A DNA stretch of 64,000 nt from contig NZ_JAFIBY010000008.1 in NCBI RefSeq assembly GCF_017832355.1, forward strand, positions 186,001-250,000, in the 5' to 3' direction. The translations under genes and the position numbers were made by a program. Shown piece by piece: positions 9,548 through 19,868 of the stretch. Source of the stretch: Serratia sp. PL17. GTDB lineage: Bacteria; Pseudomonadota; Gammaproteobacteria; Enterobacterales; Enterobacteriaceae. Within the stretch, counting starts at the first letter, position 1. Each line of letters starts with the position of its first letter. The notes below the pieces were generated by a model. That model worked only from the letters and a program-made list of their open reading frames with translations, did not search any database and was not told the DNA's origin.

Positions 9548-9713
9548 GTTATAGAAAGGAGTAAAAAGCCCACAGTAAAACGCTGCCTAACTCGCTGTAA
9601 AAGCAGTTTGTTTGTGTGGTTAATTTATCCTTCCCTTAAATCGATGTGGTGCACTAACTGCCAGATACAAGAGCAGAGCGATCGACGCCACTTTTGATGA
9701 GTAAGCATAGAGT

Positions 9714-10154
9714 ATGTCAACAACCACTGAAGTTATCGCTCATCACTGGGCGTTCGCCGTATTTCTTGTCGTGGCTATCGGGCTTTGCGGCTTAATGCTG
9801 CTGGGTGCGTTCTTCTTGGGCGGGAGAGCCCGCGCACGCGCCAAACACACCCCATTTGAATCAGGCATCGACTCCGTCGGCACGGCGCGTATGCGTCTGT
9901 CCGCCAAGTTCTACCTGGTCGCCATGTTCTTCGTTATTTTCGATGTTGAAGCCTTATACCTGTACGCCTGGTCGGTCTCCATTCGTGAGAGCGGTTGGGT
10001 TGGCTTTATCGAAGCCGCCATTTTCATTTTGGTGCTATTGGCTGGTCTGGTTTACCTGGTGCGCATTGGCGCATTGGACTGGACTCCGGCGCGTTCCAAG
10101 CGTCAGAGCAAACCGGGCACAATCAAGAACGCCACCAACAGTCATCCGCAGTAG
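9714..10154 (+). CDS. nuoA: NADH-quinone oxidoreductase subunit A
   Basis: This 146-residue membrane subunit of complex I (E. coli 147) has three transmembrane helices, around [41 protein letters not shown] and [20 protein letters not shown]. The conserved loop [10 protein letters not shown] between helices 1 and 2 takes part in the quinone-site region together with NuoH and NuoD. It is the first gene of the operon and is followed by nuoB after 23 nt. The start at 9714 aligns with E. coli ([13 protein letters not shown]). Confidence 0.97.
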   Translation: MSTTTEVIAHHWAFAVFLVVAIGLCGLMLLGAFFLGGRARARAKHTPFESGIDSVGTARMRLSAKFYLVAMFFVIFDVEALYLYAWSVSIRESGWVGFIEAAIFILVLLAGLVYLVRIGALDWTPARSKRQSKPGTIKNATNSHPQ

Positions 10155-10177
10155 TCGGTTAAAAACGAGGCATTAAG

Positions 10178-10852
10178 ATGGACTATACGCTCACCCGCAT
10201 AGACCCGAACGGTGAGAACGACCGTTACCCCCTGCAAAAACAGGAGATCGTCGCTGATCCTCTGGACCAACAGGTTCACCGCACGGTTTACATGGGTAAA
10301 CTCGAGCATGCATTGCATGACATGGTGAACTGGGGGCGTAAAAACTCTATATGGCCATATAACTTCGGCCTTTCGTGCTGTTATGTGGAGATGGTGACGT
10401 CGTTTACCGCCGTTCACGACGTGGCCCGTTTTGGTGCTGAAGTATTGCGTGCTTCACCGCGTCAGGCTGACTTGATGGTTGTGGCCGGCACTTGCTTCAC
10501 CAAAATGGCCCCGGTCATTCAGCGCCTGTACGAACAGATGCTGGAGCCTAAATGGGTGATCTCCATGGGCGCCTGCGCCAACTCTGGCGGCATGTACGAC
10601 ATCTACTCCGTTGTGCAGGGCGTGGACAAGTTCCTTCCGGTCGACGTGTATATCCCTGGCTGCCCACCGCGCCCAGAAGCGTACATGCAAGCACTGATGC
10701 TGCTGCAGGAATCCATTGGTAAAGAACGCCGCCCACTGTCTTGGGTTGTCGGCGATCAGGGCGTTTATCGCGCCAATATGCAGTCTGAAAGAGAGCGTAA
10801 ACACGGCGAGCGTATCGCGGTGACCAACCTTCGGACGCCTGACGAGATTTAA
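10178..10852 (+). CDS. nuoB: NADH-quinone oxidoreductase subunit B (cluster N2)
   Basis: The 224-residue peripheral subunit holds the terminal 4Fe-4S cluster N2, which passes electrons to quinone. Cluster ligands are visible as the tandem cysteines in LSCCYVEM (about residue 67), GTCFTKM and PGCPPRPE. Length and sequence match E. coli NuoB (220). It is read in the same direction as nuoA, and a 96-nt gap separates it from the fused nuoCD gene. Confidence 0.97.
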   Translation: MDYTLTRIDPNGENDRYPLQKQEIVADPLDQQVHRTVYMGKLEHALHDMVNWGRKNSIWPYNFGLSCCYVEMVTSFTAVHDVARFGAEVLRASPRQADLMVVAGTCFTKMAPVIQRLYEQMLEPKWVISMGACANSGGMYDIYSVVQGVDKFLPVDVYIPGCPPRPEAYMQALMLLQESIGKERRPLSWVVGDQGVYRANMQSERERKHGERIAVTNLRTPDEI

Positions 10853-10948
10853 GACGTTCATTTAACGTCCATCTTAGTGCGCTATTGGTTAACACAGCGA
10901 AAAGTGAACTTGCGGCGAAATAACCCTTTAGTGTGGTGAAAAAAAATT

Positions 10949-12745
10949 ATGACAGATTCAACGACGCACGACGCCTTGCCTTCTTGGCAAACCCGGGATC
11001 ACCTTGACGATCCGGTTATTGGCGAACTGCGCAACCGTTTTGGGCCGGAAGCCTTTACTGTTCAGCCCTCCCGTACCGGAATGCCCGTGGTATGGGTCAA
11101 GCCTGACCAGTTACTGGAAGTAATGACGTTTTTGAGAAAACAGCCGAAGCCTTATGTCATGCTGTTCGATCTGCATGGCGTAGACGAGCGTCTGCGTACC
11201 CACCGCGACGGCCTGCCTGCTGCGGATTTCTCTGTTTTCTATCATCTGATTTCTATCGAACGTAACCGCGATATCATGCTGAAAGTGGCACTGTCTGAAA
11301 AAGACTTGCACGTGCCCACAGCGACGAAGGTATTCCCGAATGCCAACTGGTATGAGCGTGAAACCTGGGAAATGTTCGGTATTACCTTCGACGGCCACCC
11401 GCACCTGACGCGCATCATGATGCCGCAAACCTGGGAAGGCCACCCGCTGCGTAAAGACTACCCGGCGCGTGCCACCGAATTCGATCCTTTCGTGTTGACC
11501 AAACAGAAAGAAGATCTGGAAATGGAAGCGCTGACCTTCAAGCCAGAAGATTGGGGCATGAAGCGTGGTACCGAGAACGAGGACTTCATGTTCCTTAACC
11601 TCGGTCCGAACCACCCCTCTGCGCACGGCGCATTCCGCATTATTTTGCAGTTGGATGGCGAAGAGATCGTCGACTGCGTGCCGGATATCGGTTACCACCA
11701 CCGCGGTGCCGAGAAAATGGGCGAGCGCCAGTCCTGGCACAGCTACATCCCGTACACCGACCGTATCGAGTACCTCGGCGGTTGTGTGAACGAAATGCCT
11801 TATGTGCTGGCCGTTGAGAAACTGGCCGGGATCAAAGTGCCGGATCGCGTAGACACGATTCGCGTGATGCTGTCAGAGCTGTTCCGCATCAACAGTCACT
11901 TGCTGTACATCAGTACCTTTATTCAGGACGTCGGTGCAATGACCCCGGTGTTCTTCGCCTTTACCGACCGTCAGAAAATCTACGATTTGGTTGAAGCGAT
12001 TACCGGTTTCCGTATGCACCCGGCCTGGTTCCGTATTGGCGGTGTTGCACACGACCTGCCACGCGGTTGGGATCGTCTGCTGCGTGAGTTCCTTGAGTGG
12101 ATGCCAAAACGTCTGGACTCTTACGTCAAGGCTGCGCTGAAGAACAGTATCCTGAAAGGCCGTTCCGTTGGGGTAGCCTCCTACAATGCTAAAGAAGCAT
12201 TGGAGTGGGGCGTCACTGGCGCCGGTCTGCGCGCCACCGGTATCGAGTTCGACGTGCGTAAATGGCGTCCTTATTCTGGCTACGAGAACTTCGATTTCGA
12301 AATTCCTGTCGGCGACGGCAACAGCGACTGCTATACCCGCGTGATGTTAAAGGTGGAAGAGCTGCGCCAGAGTCTGCGCATTCTTGAACAGTGCCTGAAC
12401 AACATGCCGGAAGGTCCGTTCAAGGCCGATCACCCGCTGACCACGCCGCCGCCGAAAGAGCGTACGCTGCAGCACATTGAAACGCTGATCACCCACTTCC
12501 TGCAGGTTTCCTGGGGCCCGGTGATGCCAGCCAACGAATCATTCCAGATGATTGAAGCCACTAAAGGGATCAACAGCTACTACCTGACCAGCGACGGCAG
12601 CACCATGAGCTACCGCACCCGGGTACGTACGCCAAGCTTTGCGCACTTGCAGCAAATCCCAGCGGTAATCCGTGGCAGCCTGGTCTCCGACCTGATCGTC
12701 TATCTGGGTAGTATCGATTTTGTAATGTCAGATGTGGACCGCTAA
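10949..12745 (+). CDS. nuoC: NADH-quinone oxidoreductase fused subunit C/D
   Basis: This 598-residue fusion of the 30-kDa (NuoC, about residues 1-190, with [15 protein letters not shown]) and 49-kDa (NuoD, about 205-598, with [12 protein letters not shown]) subunits is the arrangement typical of Enterobacterales. The NuoD half forms the quinone-reduction chamber with NuoB; its His and Tyr site residues lie in the HPSAHG region and in the conserved [12 protein letters not shown]. The C-terminal DxDR ending (SDVDR) is conserved. nuoE starts 2 nt after the stop, so the two are translationally close. Confidence 0.97.
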   Translation: MTDSTTHDALPSWQTRDHLDDPVIGELRNRFGPEAFTVQPSRTGMPVVWVKPDQLLEVMTFLRKQPKPYVMLFDLHGVDERLRTHRDGLPAADFSVFYHLISIERNRDIMLKVALSEKDLHVPTATKVFPNANWYERETWEMFGITFDGHPHLTRIMMPQTWEGHPLRKDYPARATEFDPFVLTKQKEDLEMEALTFKPEDWGMKRGTENEDFMFLNLGPNHPSAHGAFRIILQLDGEEIVDCVPDIGYHHRGAEKMGERQSWHSYIPYTDRIEYLGGCVNEMPYVLAVEKLAGIKVPDRVDTIRVMLSELFRINSHLLYISTFIQDVGAMTPVFFAFTDRQKIYDLVEAITGFRMHPAWFRIGGVAHDLPRGWDRLLREFLEWMPKRLDSYVKAALKNSILKGRSVGVASYNAKEALEWGVTGAGLRATGIEFDVRKWRPYSGYENFDFEIPVGDGNSDCYTRVMLKVEELRQSLRILEQCLNNMPEGPFKADHPLTTPPPKERTLQHIETLITHFLQVSWGPVMPANESFQMIEATKGINSYYLTSDGSTMSYRTRVRTPSFAHLQQIPAVIRGSLVSDLIVYLGSIDFVMSDVDR

Positions 12746-12747
12746 CT

Positions 12748-13299
12748 ATGCATGATCAAAAAGACAATCACGCGAATAACGAAGCGCTTGAACCCATCAA
12801 TGCGGCCGCTCCCCAGAGCGGCGTTGATGCATTTGAGTTGAGCGCGGAAGAACGTGATGCGATCGAGCACGAAAAGCACCATTACGAGGACCCACGCGCT
12901 GCCTCCATCGAAGCACTGAAAATTGTGCAGAAGCAGCGTGGCTGGGTTCCGGACGGTGCGATTTATGCCATCGCGGAAGTGCTGGGCATTCCTGCCAGCG
13001 ACGTAGAAGGCGTGGCCACGTTCTACAGCCAGATTTTCCGTCAGCCAGTAGGACGTCACGTGATCCGCTATTGTGACAGCGTTGTTTGTCATATCACCGG
13101 TTATCAGGGCATTCAGGCTGCCATTGAGAAGAAGCTGAGCATCAAACCAGGTCAAACGACCTTTGATGGTCGCTTCACTCTGCTGCCAACCTGCTGCCTG
13201 GGCAACTGCGATAAAGGGCCAACCATGATGATTGATGAGGACACTCACAGTCAGCTGAAGCCTGAAGATATCGAGACGCTACTGGAGCAGTATCAATGA
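12748..13299 (+). CDS. nuoE: NADH-quinone oxidoreductase subunit E (cluster N1a)
   Basis: The 183-residue NADH-module subunit binds the 2Fe-2S cluster N1a. Its four cysteines are in YCDSVVC and [10 protein letters not shown]. It is about 17 residues longer than E. coli NuoE (166). The extra residues are a polar N-terminal segment ([20 protein letters not shown]) before the conserved [15 protein letters not shown]. The ATG at 12748 is the only start that follows the nuoC stop sensibly. The last 4 nt overlap nuoF (ATGA), implying coupled translation. Confidence 0.95.
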   Translation: MHDQKDNHANNEALEPINAAAPQSGVDAFELSAEERDAIEHEKHHYEDPRAASIEALKIVQKQRGWVPDGAIYAIAEVLGIPASDVEGVATFYSQIFRQPVGRHVIRYCDSVVCHITGYQGIQAAIEKKLSIKPGQTTFDGRFTLLPTCCLGNCDKGPTMMIDEDTHSQLKPEDIETLLEQYQ

Positions 13300-14648
13300 T
13301 TAAAGACATTGTACGCACTCCCGAAATGCACCCGCTGACCTGGCGGCTGCGCGACGACAAACAGCCTGTTTGGCTGGATGAATACCGCAGCAAGAACGGT
13401 TACGCAGGCGCTGAAAAAGCCATTAAGGGCCTGGCCCCGGACGAGATCGTCACCCTGGTAAAAGACGCCGGGTTGAAAGGTCGCGGTGGCGCCGGTTTCT
13501 CCACCGGTCTGAAGTGGAGCCTGATGCCGAAAGACGAATCCATGAACATCCGTTACCTGCTGTGTAACGCCGATGAAATGGAGCCGGGCACCTATAAAGA
13601 CCGCCTGCTGATGGAGCAACTGCCGCACCTGTTGGTTGAAGGCATGTTGATCTCTGCGTTCGCGTTGAAGGCTTACCGTGGCTATATCTTCTTGCGTGGT
13701 GAGTACATCGAAGCGGCGGTGCATCTGCGCCGTGCGATCGCTGAAGCCACCGAAGCCGGTTATTTGGGCAAGAATATTATGGGCAGCGGCTTTGACTTTG
13801 AGCTGATTGTTCATACCGGTGCGGGTCGTTATATCTGTGGCGAAGAAACCGCATTGATCAACTCGCTGGAAGGCCGCCGTGCCAACCCGCGTTCCAAGCC
13901 ACCTTTCCCGGCTTCTTCCGGTGTTTGGGGCAAACCGACTTGCGTGAATAACGTAGAAACCCTGTGTAACGTTCCGGCGATCCTGGCGAACGGTATTGAC
14001 TGGTACAAGGGGATCTCCGCCGGTAAGAGTAACGACGCCGGGACCAAACTGATGGGCTTCTCCGGCCGGGTGAAAAACCCAGGCGTTTGGGAACTGCCGT
14101 TTGGCACCACCGCGCGTGAAATTCTGGAAGATTACGCCGGCGGCATGCGTGACGGATTGCGTTTTAAAGCCTGGCAGCCAGGCGGCGCAGGGACAGACTT
14201 CCTGACTGCCGATCACCTTGATCTGCCGATGGACTTCGAGAACATCGGTAAAGCCGGCAGCCGTCTTGGCACTGCGCTGGCGATGGCGGTGGACCACGAA
14301 ATCGGCATGGTTCCGTTGGTGCGCAACCTGGAAGAGTTCTTCGCTCGCGAGTCCTGCGGTTGGTGTACGCCATGTCGCGACGGCTTGCCGTGGAGCGTGA
14401 AGATCCTGCGTGCGTTGGAAAATGGCCAAGGGCAGCCGGGGGATATCGAAACCCTCGAGCAGCTGTGCCGTTCCCTCGGCCCGGGCAAAACCTTCTGCGC
14501 CCATGCGCCAGGTGCCGTAGAGCCACTGCAAAGCGCAATTAAATATTTCCGTGAAGAGTTCGAAGCGGGCATCGCCGTGAAGCATTTCAGTAACGCGCAT
14601 GCGATTGGCGGCATTCAGCCGAACAACCTGCTGAAGCAGCGCTGGTAA
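13296..14648 (+). CDS. nuoF: NADH-quinone oxidoreductase subunit F (FMN, cluster N3)
   Basis: The 450-residue subunit oxidises NADH at FMN and carries the 4Fe-4S cluster N3. The FMN/NADH glycine-rich motif [13 protein letters not shown] lies at about residues 62-74, and [11 protein letters not shown] contributes to the flavin site. Cluster ligands are in [12 protein letters not shown] (about 351-362) with the fourth cysteine in [10 protein letters not shown]. It overlaps nuoE by 4 nt and is followed, after a 77-nt gap with a perfect hairpin, by nuoG. Confidence 0.97.
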   Translation: MIKDIVRTPEMHPLTWRLRDDKQPVWLDEYRSKNGYAGAEKAIKGLAPDEIVTLVKDAGLKGRGGAGFSTGLKWSLMPKDESMNIRYLLCNADEMEPGTYKDRLLMEQLPHLLVEGMLISAFALKAYRGYIFLRGEYIEAAVHLRRAIAEATEAGYLGKNIMGSGFDFELIVHTGAGRYICGEETALINSLEGRRANPRSKPPFPASSGVWGKPTCVNNVETLCNVPAILANGIDWYKGISAGKSNDAGTKLMGFSGRVKNPGVWELPFGTTAREILEDYAGGMRDGLRFKAWQPGGAGTDFLTADHLDLPMDFENIGKAGSRLGTALAMAVDHEIGMVPLVRNLEEFFARESCGWCTPCRDGLPWSVKILRALENGQGQPGDIETLEQLCRSLGPGKTFCAHAPGAVEPLQSAIKYFREEFEAGIAVKHFSNAHAIGGIQPNNLLKQRW

Positions 14649-14687
14649 GCCGAACTCGCCCGAACACGGCCAGAATTTTTGATTAAC

Positions 14688-14705
14688 GCCTGCCGTAAGG
14701 CAGGC
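14688..14705 (+). other. Perfect hairpin in the nuoF-nuoG gap
   Basis: The stem GCCTGCC/GGCAGGC closes a GTAA (GNRA-type) tetraloop and ends 3-5 nt before the nuoG ribosome site (GGAAG at 14711). It has no T-run, so it is not a terminator. It could tune nuoG translation or mark an RNA processing site. Confidence 0.6.
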
Positions 14706-14725
14706 CACTTGGAAGCATGCTGACT

Positions 14726-17464
14726 ATGGCTACGATTCATGTAGACGGCAAAGAATACGACGTAGATGGAGCTGACAACCTGTTGCAGGCTTGTCTCTCT
14801 CTCGGCCTCGATATTCCTTACTTTTGCTGGCACCCGGCGCTGGGAAGCGTCGGCGCTTGCCGCCAATGTGCGGTAAAGCAATACCAAAACGCGGAAGATA
14901 CGCGTGGCCGTTTGGTGATGTCTTGTATGACACCGGCATCCGATGGAACCTTTATTTCCATCGACGATGGCGAAGCCAAACAGTTCCGTGAAAGCGTGGT
15001 TGAGTGGTTGATGACCAACCACCCGCACGACTGTCCGGTATGTGAAGAAGGCGGTAACTGTCACCTGCAGGATATGACAGTAATGACCGGCCACAGCTTC
15101 CGTAAATACCGCTTCAGTAAGCGTACCCATAACAACCAGGAACTGGGGCCGTTTATCTCGCATGAGATGAACCGCTGCATCGCCTGCTACCGTTGTGTAC
15201 GCTACTACAAGGATTATGCGGACGGTACCGATTTCGGTGTGTACGGTGCTCACGACAACGTCTACTTTGGCCGCGTCGAGAGCGGTACGCTGGAAAGCGA
15301 GTTCTCCGGTAACCTGGTAGAAGTGTGCCCGACCGGCGTGTTCACCGACAAAACGCACTCCGAGCGTTATAACCGTAAATGGGACATGCAGTTTGCGCCA
15401 AGCATCTGCCAGCAGTGCAGCATCGGCTGTAACACCAGCCCGGGTGAGCGCTATGGCGAACTGCGTCGCATCGAAAACCGTTATAACGGCAGCGTGAACC
15501 ACTATTTCCTGTGTGACCGTGGCCGCTTTGGTTATGGCTACGTGAACCAGAAAGATCGTCCGCGCCAGCCACAACAGCTGCGCGGTGACGACTGGATCAC
15601 CCTGAATGCCGAACAAGCCATGCAGGGCGCGGCGGACATTCTGCGTCAGGCGAAGAAAACCATCGGTATTGGTTCACCACGCGCCAGCCTGGAAAGCAAC
15701 TTCGCACTGCGCGAACTGGTGGGTGCCGAGAACTTCTACACCGGTATCTCGCAGGCCGAACAGGGTCGTTTGAACCTGATGCTGAACGTGCTGCAAAACA
15801 GCGGCGTTTACACGCCGGCACTGCGTGAAATCGAAGGCTACGACGCGGTATTGGTGTTGGGTGAAGATCTCACCCAGACCGGTGCGCGTATCGCGCTGTC
15901 GGTACGTCAGGCGGTGAAAGGCAAGGCCCGTGCCATGGCGGCGGCCCAGCGTGTTGCCGACTGGCAGATCGCTGCGATCCAAAACATTGGTCAGCATGCC
16001 AAATACCCGCTGTTCGTGACCAACGTGGACGACACGCGTCTGGATGACATTGCGGCATGGAACTACCGTGCACCGGTGGATGAGCAGGCGCGCTTCGGCT
16101 TCGCTATTGCCCATGCGCTGGACAATGCGGCACCTGCGGTTAGCGATCTGGCTGGCGGTCTGAACAAGAAAGTCGACATCATCGTGCAGGCGCTGACCGA
16201 CGCGCGCAAACCGTTGATCATCACCGGCAGCAACGCCGGTAGCGAAGCTATCATCGAAGCGGCGGCCAACATCGCCAAAGCGTTGAAGGATCGCGGTTCT
16301 GACGTGGGTATCACCTTCGTAGCCAGCGCTGCCAACAGCATCGGTTTGTCGATGATCGGCGGCGGTTCACTTGATCAGGCTTTGACGCAGTTGGAAAACG
16401 GCGAAGCCGACACCGCTATCGTCATGGAAAACGATCTCTACCGGCATGCGTCGGCGGCGAAAGTGGACGCGGCGCTGGCCAAGGTCAGCAACCTGATTGT
16501 CGCGGACCATCAACGCACTGCTGTGATGGAAAAGGCTAACCTGATCCTGTCGGCGGCAAGTTTTGCCGAGAGTGACGGTACGTTGGTCAACCAGGAAGGC
16601 CGCGCACAGCGCTTCTTCCAGGTCTACGATCCTGCCTACTACGACGATGCCAAAAAGAATCAGTTTACCGTGATGCTGGAAAGCTGGCGCTGGATGCACT
16701 CGCTGCACTCTACCTACACCAGTCGCCACGTGGATTGGACGCAGCTCGACGACGTGATCGCCGCCTGTGTTAATGCACTGCCGCAACTGCAGGGTATCGT
16801 CGATGCAGCACCGGACGCGAGCTTCCGTATTCGTGGTCAGAAACTGGCGCGTTCTCCAATTCGTTCCAGCGGCCGTACGGCCATGCGCGCCAATATTAGC
16901 GTGCATGAACCGCGTCAACCGCAGGATAAAGACACCATGTTTGCCTTCTCAATGGAAGGGAACAACAGCCCGCTGGCCGATCGTCAGCAGATCCCATTCG
17001 CCTGGGCGCCAGGTTGGAACTCACCGCAGGCATGGAACAAGTTCCAGGCCGAAGTGGGTGGCAAGTTGCGTCATGGTGATCCGGGTGTACGCCTGATCGA
17101 AGCAGGGGAGGGCAAGCTGGGTTACTTTACCAACGTGCCTGCCGCCTTTGGTCATGAGCAAGGCTGGCGTGTTGCGCCGTATTACCATTTGTTCGGCAGT
17201 GACGAAATGTCACAGCGTTCTGGTGTAATTCAGCAACGTATGCCAGAGGCTTATGTCATGGTGAACCCGGCGGATGCGGCTGCGCTTGGCGTCAATGCCG
17301 GTGCGCTGGTGGAGTTCAGCTGTGCGGGCCAGACATTGCGTCTGCCAGTACGCCTGAGTGAAGCCCTGACCCAGGGACAGGTGGGGTTACCGCTTGGCTT
17401 ACCTGGGATCCCGCCAGTACTGGTGGGTGCGACGGTTGAAAATCTGCGGGAGGCGACACGATGA
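14726..17464 (+). CDS. nuoG: NADH-quinone oxidoreductase subunit G (multiple Fe-S clusters)
   Basis: The largest NADH-module subunit (912 residues from this start) resembles molybdopterin oxidoreductases without the cofactor. The N-terminal ferredoxin domain holds cluster N1b ([15 protein letters not shown]). The [14 protein letters not shown] region supplies His/Cys ligands of N5, CIACYRC with CPTGVF those of N4, and CQQCSIGC the off-path N7 cluster known in E. coli. Two starts are possible: ATG 14717 (adds MLT) or ATG 14726 ([13 protein letters not shown]). I prefer 14726 because GGAAG at 14711-14715 is then 10 nt upstream rather than 1 nt. The 3' end overlaps nuoH by 4 nt. Confidence 0.96.
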   Translation: MATIHVDGKEYDVDGADNLLQACLSLGLDIPYFCWHPALGSVGACRQCAVKQYQNAEDTRGRLVMSCMTPASDGTFISIDDGEAKQFRESVVEWLMTNHPHDCPVCEEGGNCHLQDMTVMTGHSFRKYRFSKRTHNNQELGPFISHEMNRCIACYRCVRYYKDYADGTDFGVYGAHDNVYFGRVESGTLESEFSGNLVEVCPTGVFTDKTHSERYNRKWDMQFAPSICQQCSIGCNTSPGERYGELRRIENRYNGSVNHYFLCDRGRFGYGYVNQKDRPRQPQQLRGDDWITLNAEQAMQGAADILRQAKKTIGIGSPRASLESNFALRELVGAENFYTGISQAEQGRLNLMLNVLQNSGVYTPALREIEGYDAVLVLGEDLTQTGARIALSVRQAVKGKARAMAAAQRVADWQIAAIQNIGQHAKYPLFVTNVDDTRLDDIAAWNYRAPVDEQARFGFAIAHALDNAAPAVSDLAGGLNKKVDIIVQALTDARKPLIITGSNAGSEAIIEAAANIAKALKDRGSDVGITFVASAANSIGLSMIGGGSLDQALTQLENGEADTAIVMENDLYRHASAAKVDAALAKVSNLIVADHQRTAVMEKANLILSAASFAESDGTLVNQEGRAQRFFQVYDPAYYDDAKKNQFTVMLESWRWMHSLHSTYTSRHVDWTQLDDVIAACVNALPQLQGIVDAAPDASFRIRGQKLARSPIRSSGRTAMRANISVHEPRQPQDKDTMFAFSMEGNNSPLADRQQIPFAWAPGWNSPQAWNKFQAEVGGKLRHGDPGVRLIEAGEGKLGYFTNVPAAFGHEQGWRVAPYYHLFGSDEMSQRSGVIQQRMPEAYVMVNPADAAALGVNAGALVEFSCAGQTLRLPVRLSEALTQGQVGLPLGLPGIPPVLVGATVENLREATR

Positions 17465-18438
17465 GCTGGTTTACCCCTGAGGTGATCGACATTCTGATTG
17501 CCATTCTTAAAGCGGTAGTGATCCTGCTGGTCGTAGTGAGCTGTGGGGCATTCATGAGCTTCGGCGAACGTCGTTTGCTCGGTTTGTTCCAGAACCGTTA
17601 TGGACCAAACCGTGTCGGCTGGGGCGGCTCGCTGCAGCTGGTCGCCGACATGATCAAAATGTTCTTCAAGGAAGACTGGGTACCGAAATTCTCCGACCGG
17701 GTGATCTTTACCCTGGCGCCGATGATCGCCTTTACTTCCCTGTTGCTGGCATTTGCCATTGTTCCGGTCAGCCCGACCTGGGCAGTGTCCGACCTCAATA
17801 TCGGTATTTTGTTCTTCCTGATGATGGCTGGCCTGGCGGTATATGCCGTGCTGTTCGCTGGTTGGTCGAGCAACAACAAATACTCGCTGTTGGGGGCGAT
17901 GCGTGCTTCCGCACAAACCCTGAGCTATGAAGTGTTCATCGGCCTGTCGCTGATGGGTGTGGTCGCGCAGGCGGACTCTTTCAACATGCAAACCATCGTT
18001 GAATCTCAGGCGCATCTGTGGAACGTCATCCCGCAATTCTTCGGCTTCGTGACCTTTGCGATTGCCGGCGTTGCGGTGTGCCACCGCCATCCGTTTGACC
18101 AACCGGAAGCTGAGCAGGAACTGGCTGACGGTTACCACATTGAATATTCCGGCATGAAGTTCGGTCTGTTCTTTGTGGGTGAGTACATCGGTATCGTCAC
18201 CGTTTCTGCCCTGATTGTGACGTTGTTCTTCGGTGGCTGGCAGGGTCCATTCCTGCCGCCATTCATCTGGTTCGCGCTGAAAACGGCTTTCTTCATGATG
18301 ATGTTTATTCTGATTCGTGCTGCTCTGCCGCGTCCGCGCTATGACCAGGTGATGGCCTTCGGCTGGAAAGTGTGCCTGCCGCTGACGCTGCTGAACCTGC
18401 TGGCGACCGCCGCAGTCATTTTGTACAACGCTCAATAA
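17461..18438 (+). CDS. nuoH: NADH-quinone oxidoreductase subunit H
   Basis: This 325-residue membrane subunit lies at the junction of the peripheral and membrane arms and forms the quinone entry chamber and part of the first proton path. Diagnostic loops are present: [18 protein letters not shown] near residue 45, KEDWVPK, and the acidic loop with [20 protein letters not shown] around 215-235. About eight hydrophobic helices are evident. Its ATG overlaps the nuoG stop (ATGA), and nuoI follows after 14 nt. Confidence 0.97.
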   Translation: MSWFTPEVIDILIAILKAVVILLVVVSCGAFMSFGERRLLGLFQNRYGPNRVGWGGSLQLVADMIKMFFKEDWVPKFSDRVIFTLAPMIAFTSLLLAFAIVPVSPTWAVSDLNIGILFFLMMAGLAVYAVLFAGWSSNNKYSLLGAMRASAQTLSYEVFIGLSLMGVVAQADSFNMQTIVESQAHLWNVIPQFFGFVTFAIAGVAVCHRHPFDQPEAEQELADGYHIEYSGMKFGLFFVGEYIGIVTVSALIVTLFFGGWQGPFLPPFIWFALKTAFFMMMFILIRAALPRPRYDQVMAFGWKVCLPLTLLNLLATAAVILYNAQ

Positions 18439-18452
18439 GGGGTGAATAAACC

Positions 18453-18995
18453 ATGACATTGAAAGAGTTATTGGTTGGTTTCGGCACCCAGGTGCGCAGC
18501 ATTTGGATGATAGGCTTGCACGCCTTCGCCAAGCGCGAAACCCAGATGTATCCGGAAGAACCGGTTTACCTGCCACCGCGCTACCGTGGCCGTATTGTGC
18601 TGACGCGCGATCCGGACGGTGAAGAACGCTGTGTGGCATGTAACCTGTGTGCGGTTGCCTGCCCGGTGGGCTGTATCTCGCTGCAAAAAGCAGAACAGAA
18701 AGACGGCCGCTGGTACCCGGAATTCTTCCGCATCAACTTCTCGCGCTGCATTTTCTGCGGCCTGTGCGAAGAGGCTTGCCCGACTACCGCGATCCAGCTG
18801 ACGCCGGATTTCGAAATGGGTGAGTTCAAGCGCCAGGATCTGGTGTACGAAAAAGAAGATCTGTTGATCTCGGGGCCGGGTAAATATCCGGAATATAACT
18901 TCTACCGGATGGCCGGTATGGCGATTGACGGCAAAGCCAAGGGCGAAGCCGAAAACGAAGCCAAACCGATCGACGTCAAAGGTCTGTTGCCTTAA
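18453..18995 (+). CDS. nuoI: NADH-quinone oxidoreductase subunit I (clusters N6a/N6b)
   Basis: The 180-residue ferredoxin-type subunit has two 4Fe-4S motifs, [15 protein letters not shown] and [15 protein letters not shown], that wire NuoG to NuoB. An amphipathic N-terminal segment sits on the membrane. Length equals E. coli NuoI. The stop lies 13 nt before nuoJ, with GGAG as the nuoJ ribosome site. Confidence 0.97.
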   Translation: MTLKELLVGFGTQVRSIWMIGLHAFAKRETQMYPEEPVYLPPRYRGRIVLTRDPDGEERCVACNLCAVACPVGCISLQKAEQKDGRWYPEFFRINFSRCIFCGLCEEACPTTAIQLTPDFEMGEFKRQDLVYEKEDLLISGPGKYPEYNFYRMAGMAIDGKAKGEAENEAKPIDVKGLLP

Positions 18996-19008
18996 GGAGC
19001 CAGCAAGC

Positions 19009-19569
19009 ATGGAAATTGCCTTTTATCTGGCAGGTTTGATTGCGGTGGTCGCGACAGTTCGCGTGATCTCGCATACCAACCCTGTGCATGCGTTGCTGTA
19101 TCTGATCGTCTCGCTATTGGCGATCTCTGCAGTCTTTTTCTCACTCGGCGCGTATTTCGCCGCAGCGCTGGAAATCATCGTTTACGCGGGCGCCATCATG
19201 GTGTTGTTCGTGTTCGTGGTGATGATGCTGAACCTCGGCAACGCGGTGCAGCAGCAAGAGCGTGATTGGCTGAAGCCGTCTGTGTGGATTGGCCCGGGCC
19301 TGTTGTCGCTGGCGCTATTAGCGGTACTGATTGTCGCTATCCGTAGCGTGTCTGATCAGGGCATCAGCGGTGACATGGTCGACGCGAAAGCGGTAGGGAT
19401 CAGCCTGTTTGGTCCTTACGTTCTGGCGGTCGAGCTGGCTTCAATGCTGTTGTTGGCAGGTCTGGTTGTTGCCTTCCACATTGGCCGTGAGCACAAACCG
19501 GGTGAAGTGTTGAGTAACGCCCCGGCCAGTAGCGAAATGGCGAGAAGAAAATCGGAGGAGCAAGCATGA
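19009..19569 (+). CDS. nuoJ: NADH-quinone oxidoreductase subunit J
   Basis: The 186-residue membrane subunit has five hydrophobic helices. It includes the conserved third helix with [20 protein letters not shown], whose pi-bulge links quinone chemistry to proton transfer. The start at 19009 gives [19 protein letters not shown] as in E. coli; a longer in-frame reading would overlap nuoI. A GGAG site precedes the ATG. The stop overlaps nuoK by 4 nt. Confidence 0.96.
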   Translation: MEIAFYLAGLIAVVATVRVISHTNPVHALLYLIVSLLAISAVFFSLGAYFAAALEIIVYAGAIMVLFVFVVMMLNLGNAVQQQERDWLKPSVWIGPGLLSLALLAVLIVAIRSVSDQGISGDMVDAKAVGISLFGPYVLAVELASMLLLAGLVVAFHIGREHKPGEVLSNAPASSEMARRKSEEQA

Positions 19570-19868
19570 TCCCTCTTCAACATGGTTTGATCCTGGCGGC
19601 GATCCTGTTCGTCCTTGGTCTGACCGGGTTACTGGTTCGCCGCAATCTGCTGTTTATGCTGATCAGTCTGGAAGTGATGATCAATGCTGCGGCATTGGCG
19701 TTTATCGTCGCGGGTAGCTACTGGGGCCAACCGGATGGGCAGGTGATGTACATCCTGGCGATCAGTTTGGCGGCAGCCGAGGCCAGTATTGGTCTGGCGT
19801 TGCTGCTGCAGCTCTACCGTCGTCGTCATACCCTGAATATTGATACTGTCAGTGAGATGCGCGGATGA
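19566..19868 (+). CDS. nuoK: NADH-quinone oxidoreductase subunit K
   Basis: The 100-residue, three-helix membrane subunit is related to MrpC of Na+/H+ antiporters. Buried glutamates required for proton transfer are seen in [11 protein letters not shown] (helix 2) and [11 protein letters not shown] (helix 3). It has exactly the family length, and 4-nt overlaps on both sides (nuoJ and nuoL) imply coupled translation. Confidence 0.97.
   Translation: MIPLQHGLILAAILFVLGLTGLLVRRNLLFMLISLEVMINAAALAFIVAGSYWGQPDGQVMYILAISLAAAEASIGLALLLQLYRRRHTLNIDTVSEMRG

Larger units (their letters stand above)
9058..9713 (+). promoter_or_regulatory. nuo operon control region (656 bp, AT-rich)
   Basis: There is no coding potential. 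In E. coli the equivalent region carries several promoters controlled by ArcA, NarL, Fis and IHF. Here I see an exact ArcA-type box at 9486-9495, further GTTAATT-like elements near 9444-9451 (reverse) and 9618-9627, a perfect inverted repeat at 9526-9547, and a heptamer TACCCCT at 9345-9351 that fits the NarL consensus but is too short to trust alone. The transcription start cannot be fixed by eye. Confidence 0.65.

Noticed and set aside
13293-14708. Long open frame (471 codons) on the minus strand opposite nuoF
   Set aside because: It mirrors the codon bias of the strongly conserved nuoF, shows no family resemblance and has no ribosome site. Similar antisense frames at 17251-18639, 3349-4236 and 16-846 are rejected for the same reason.
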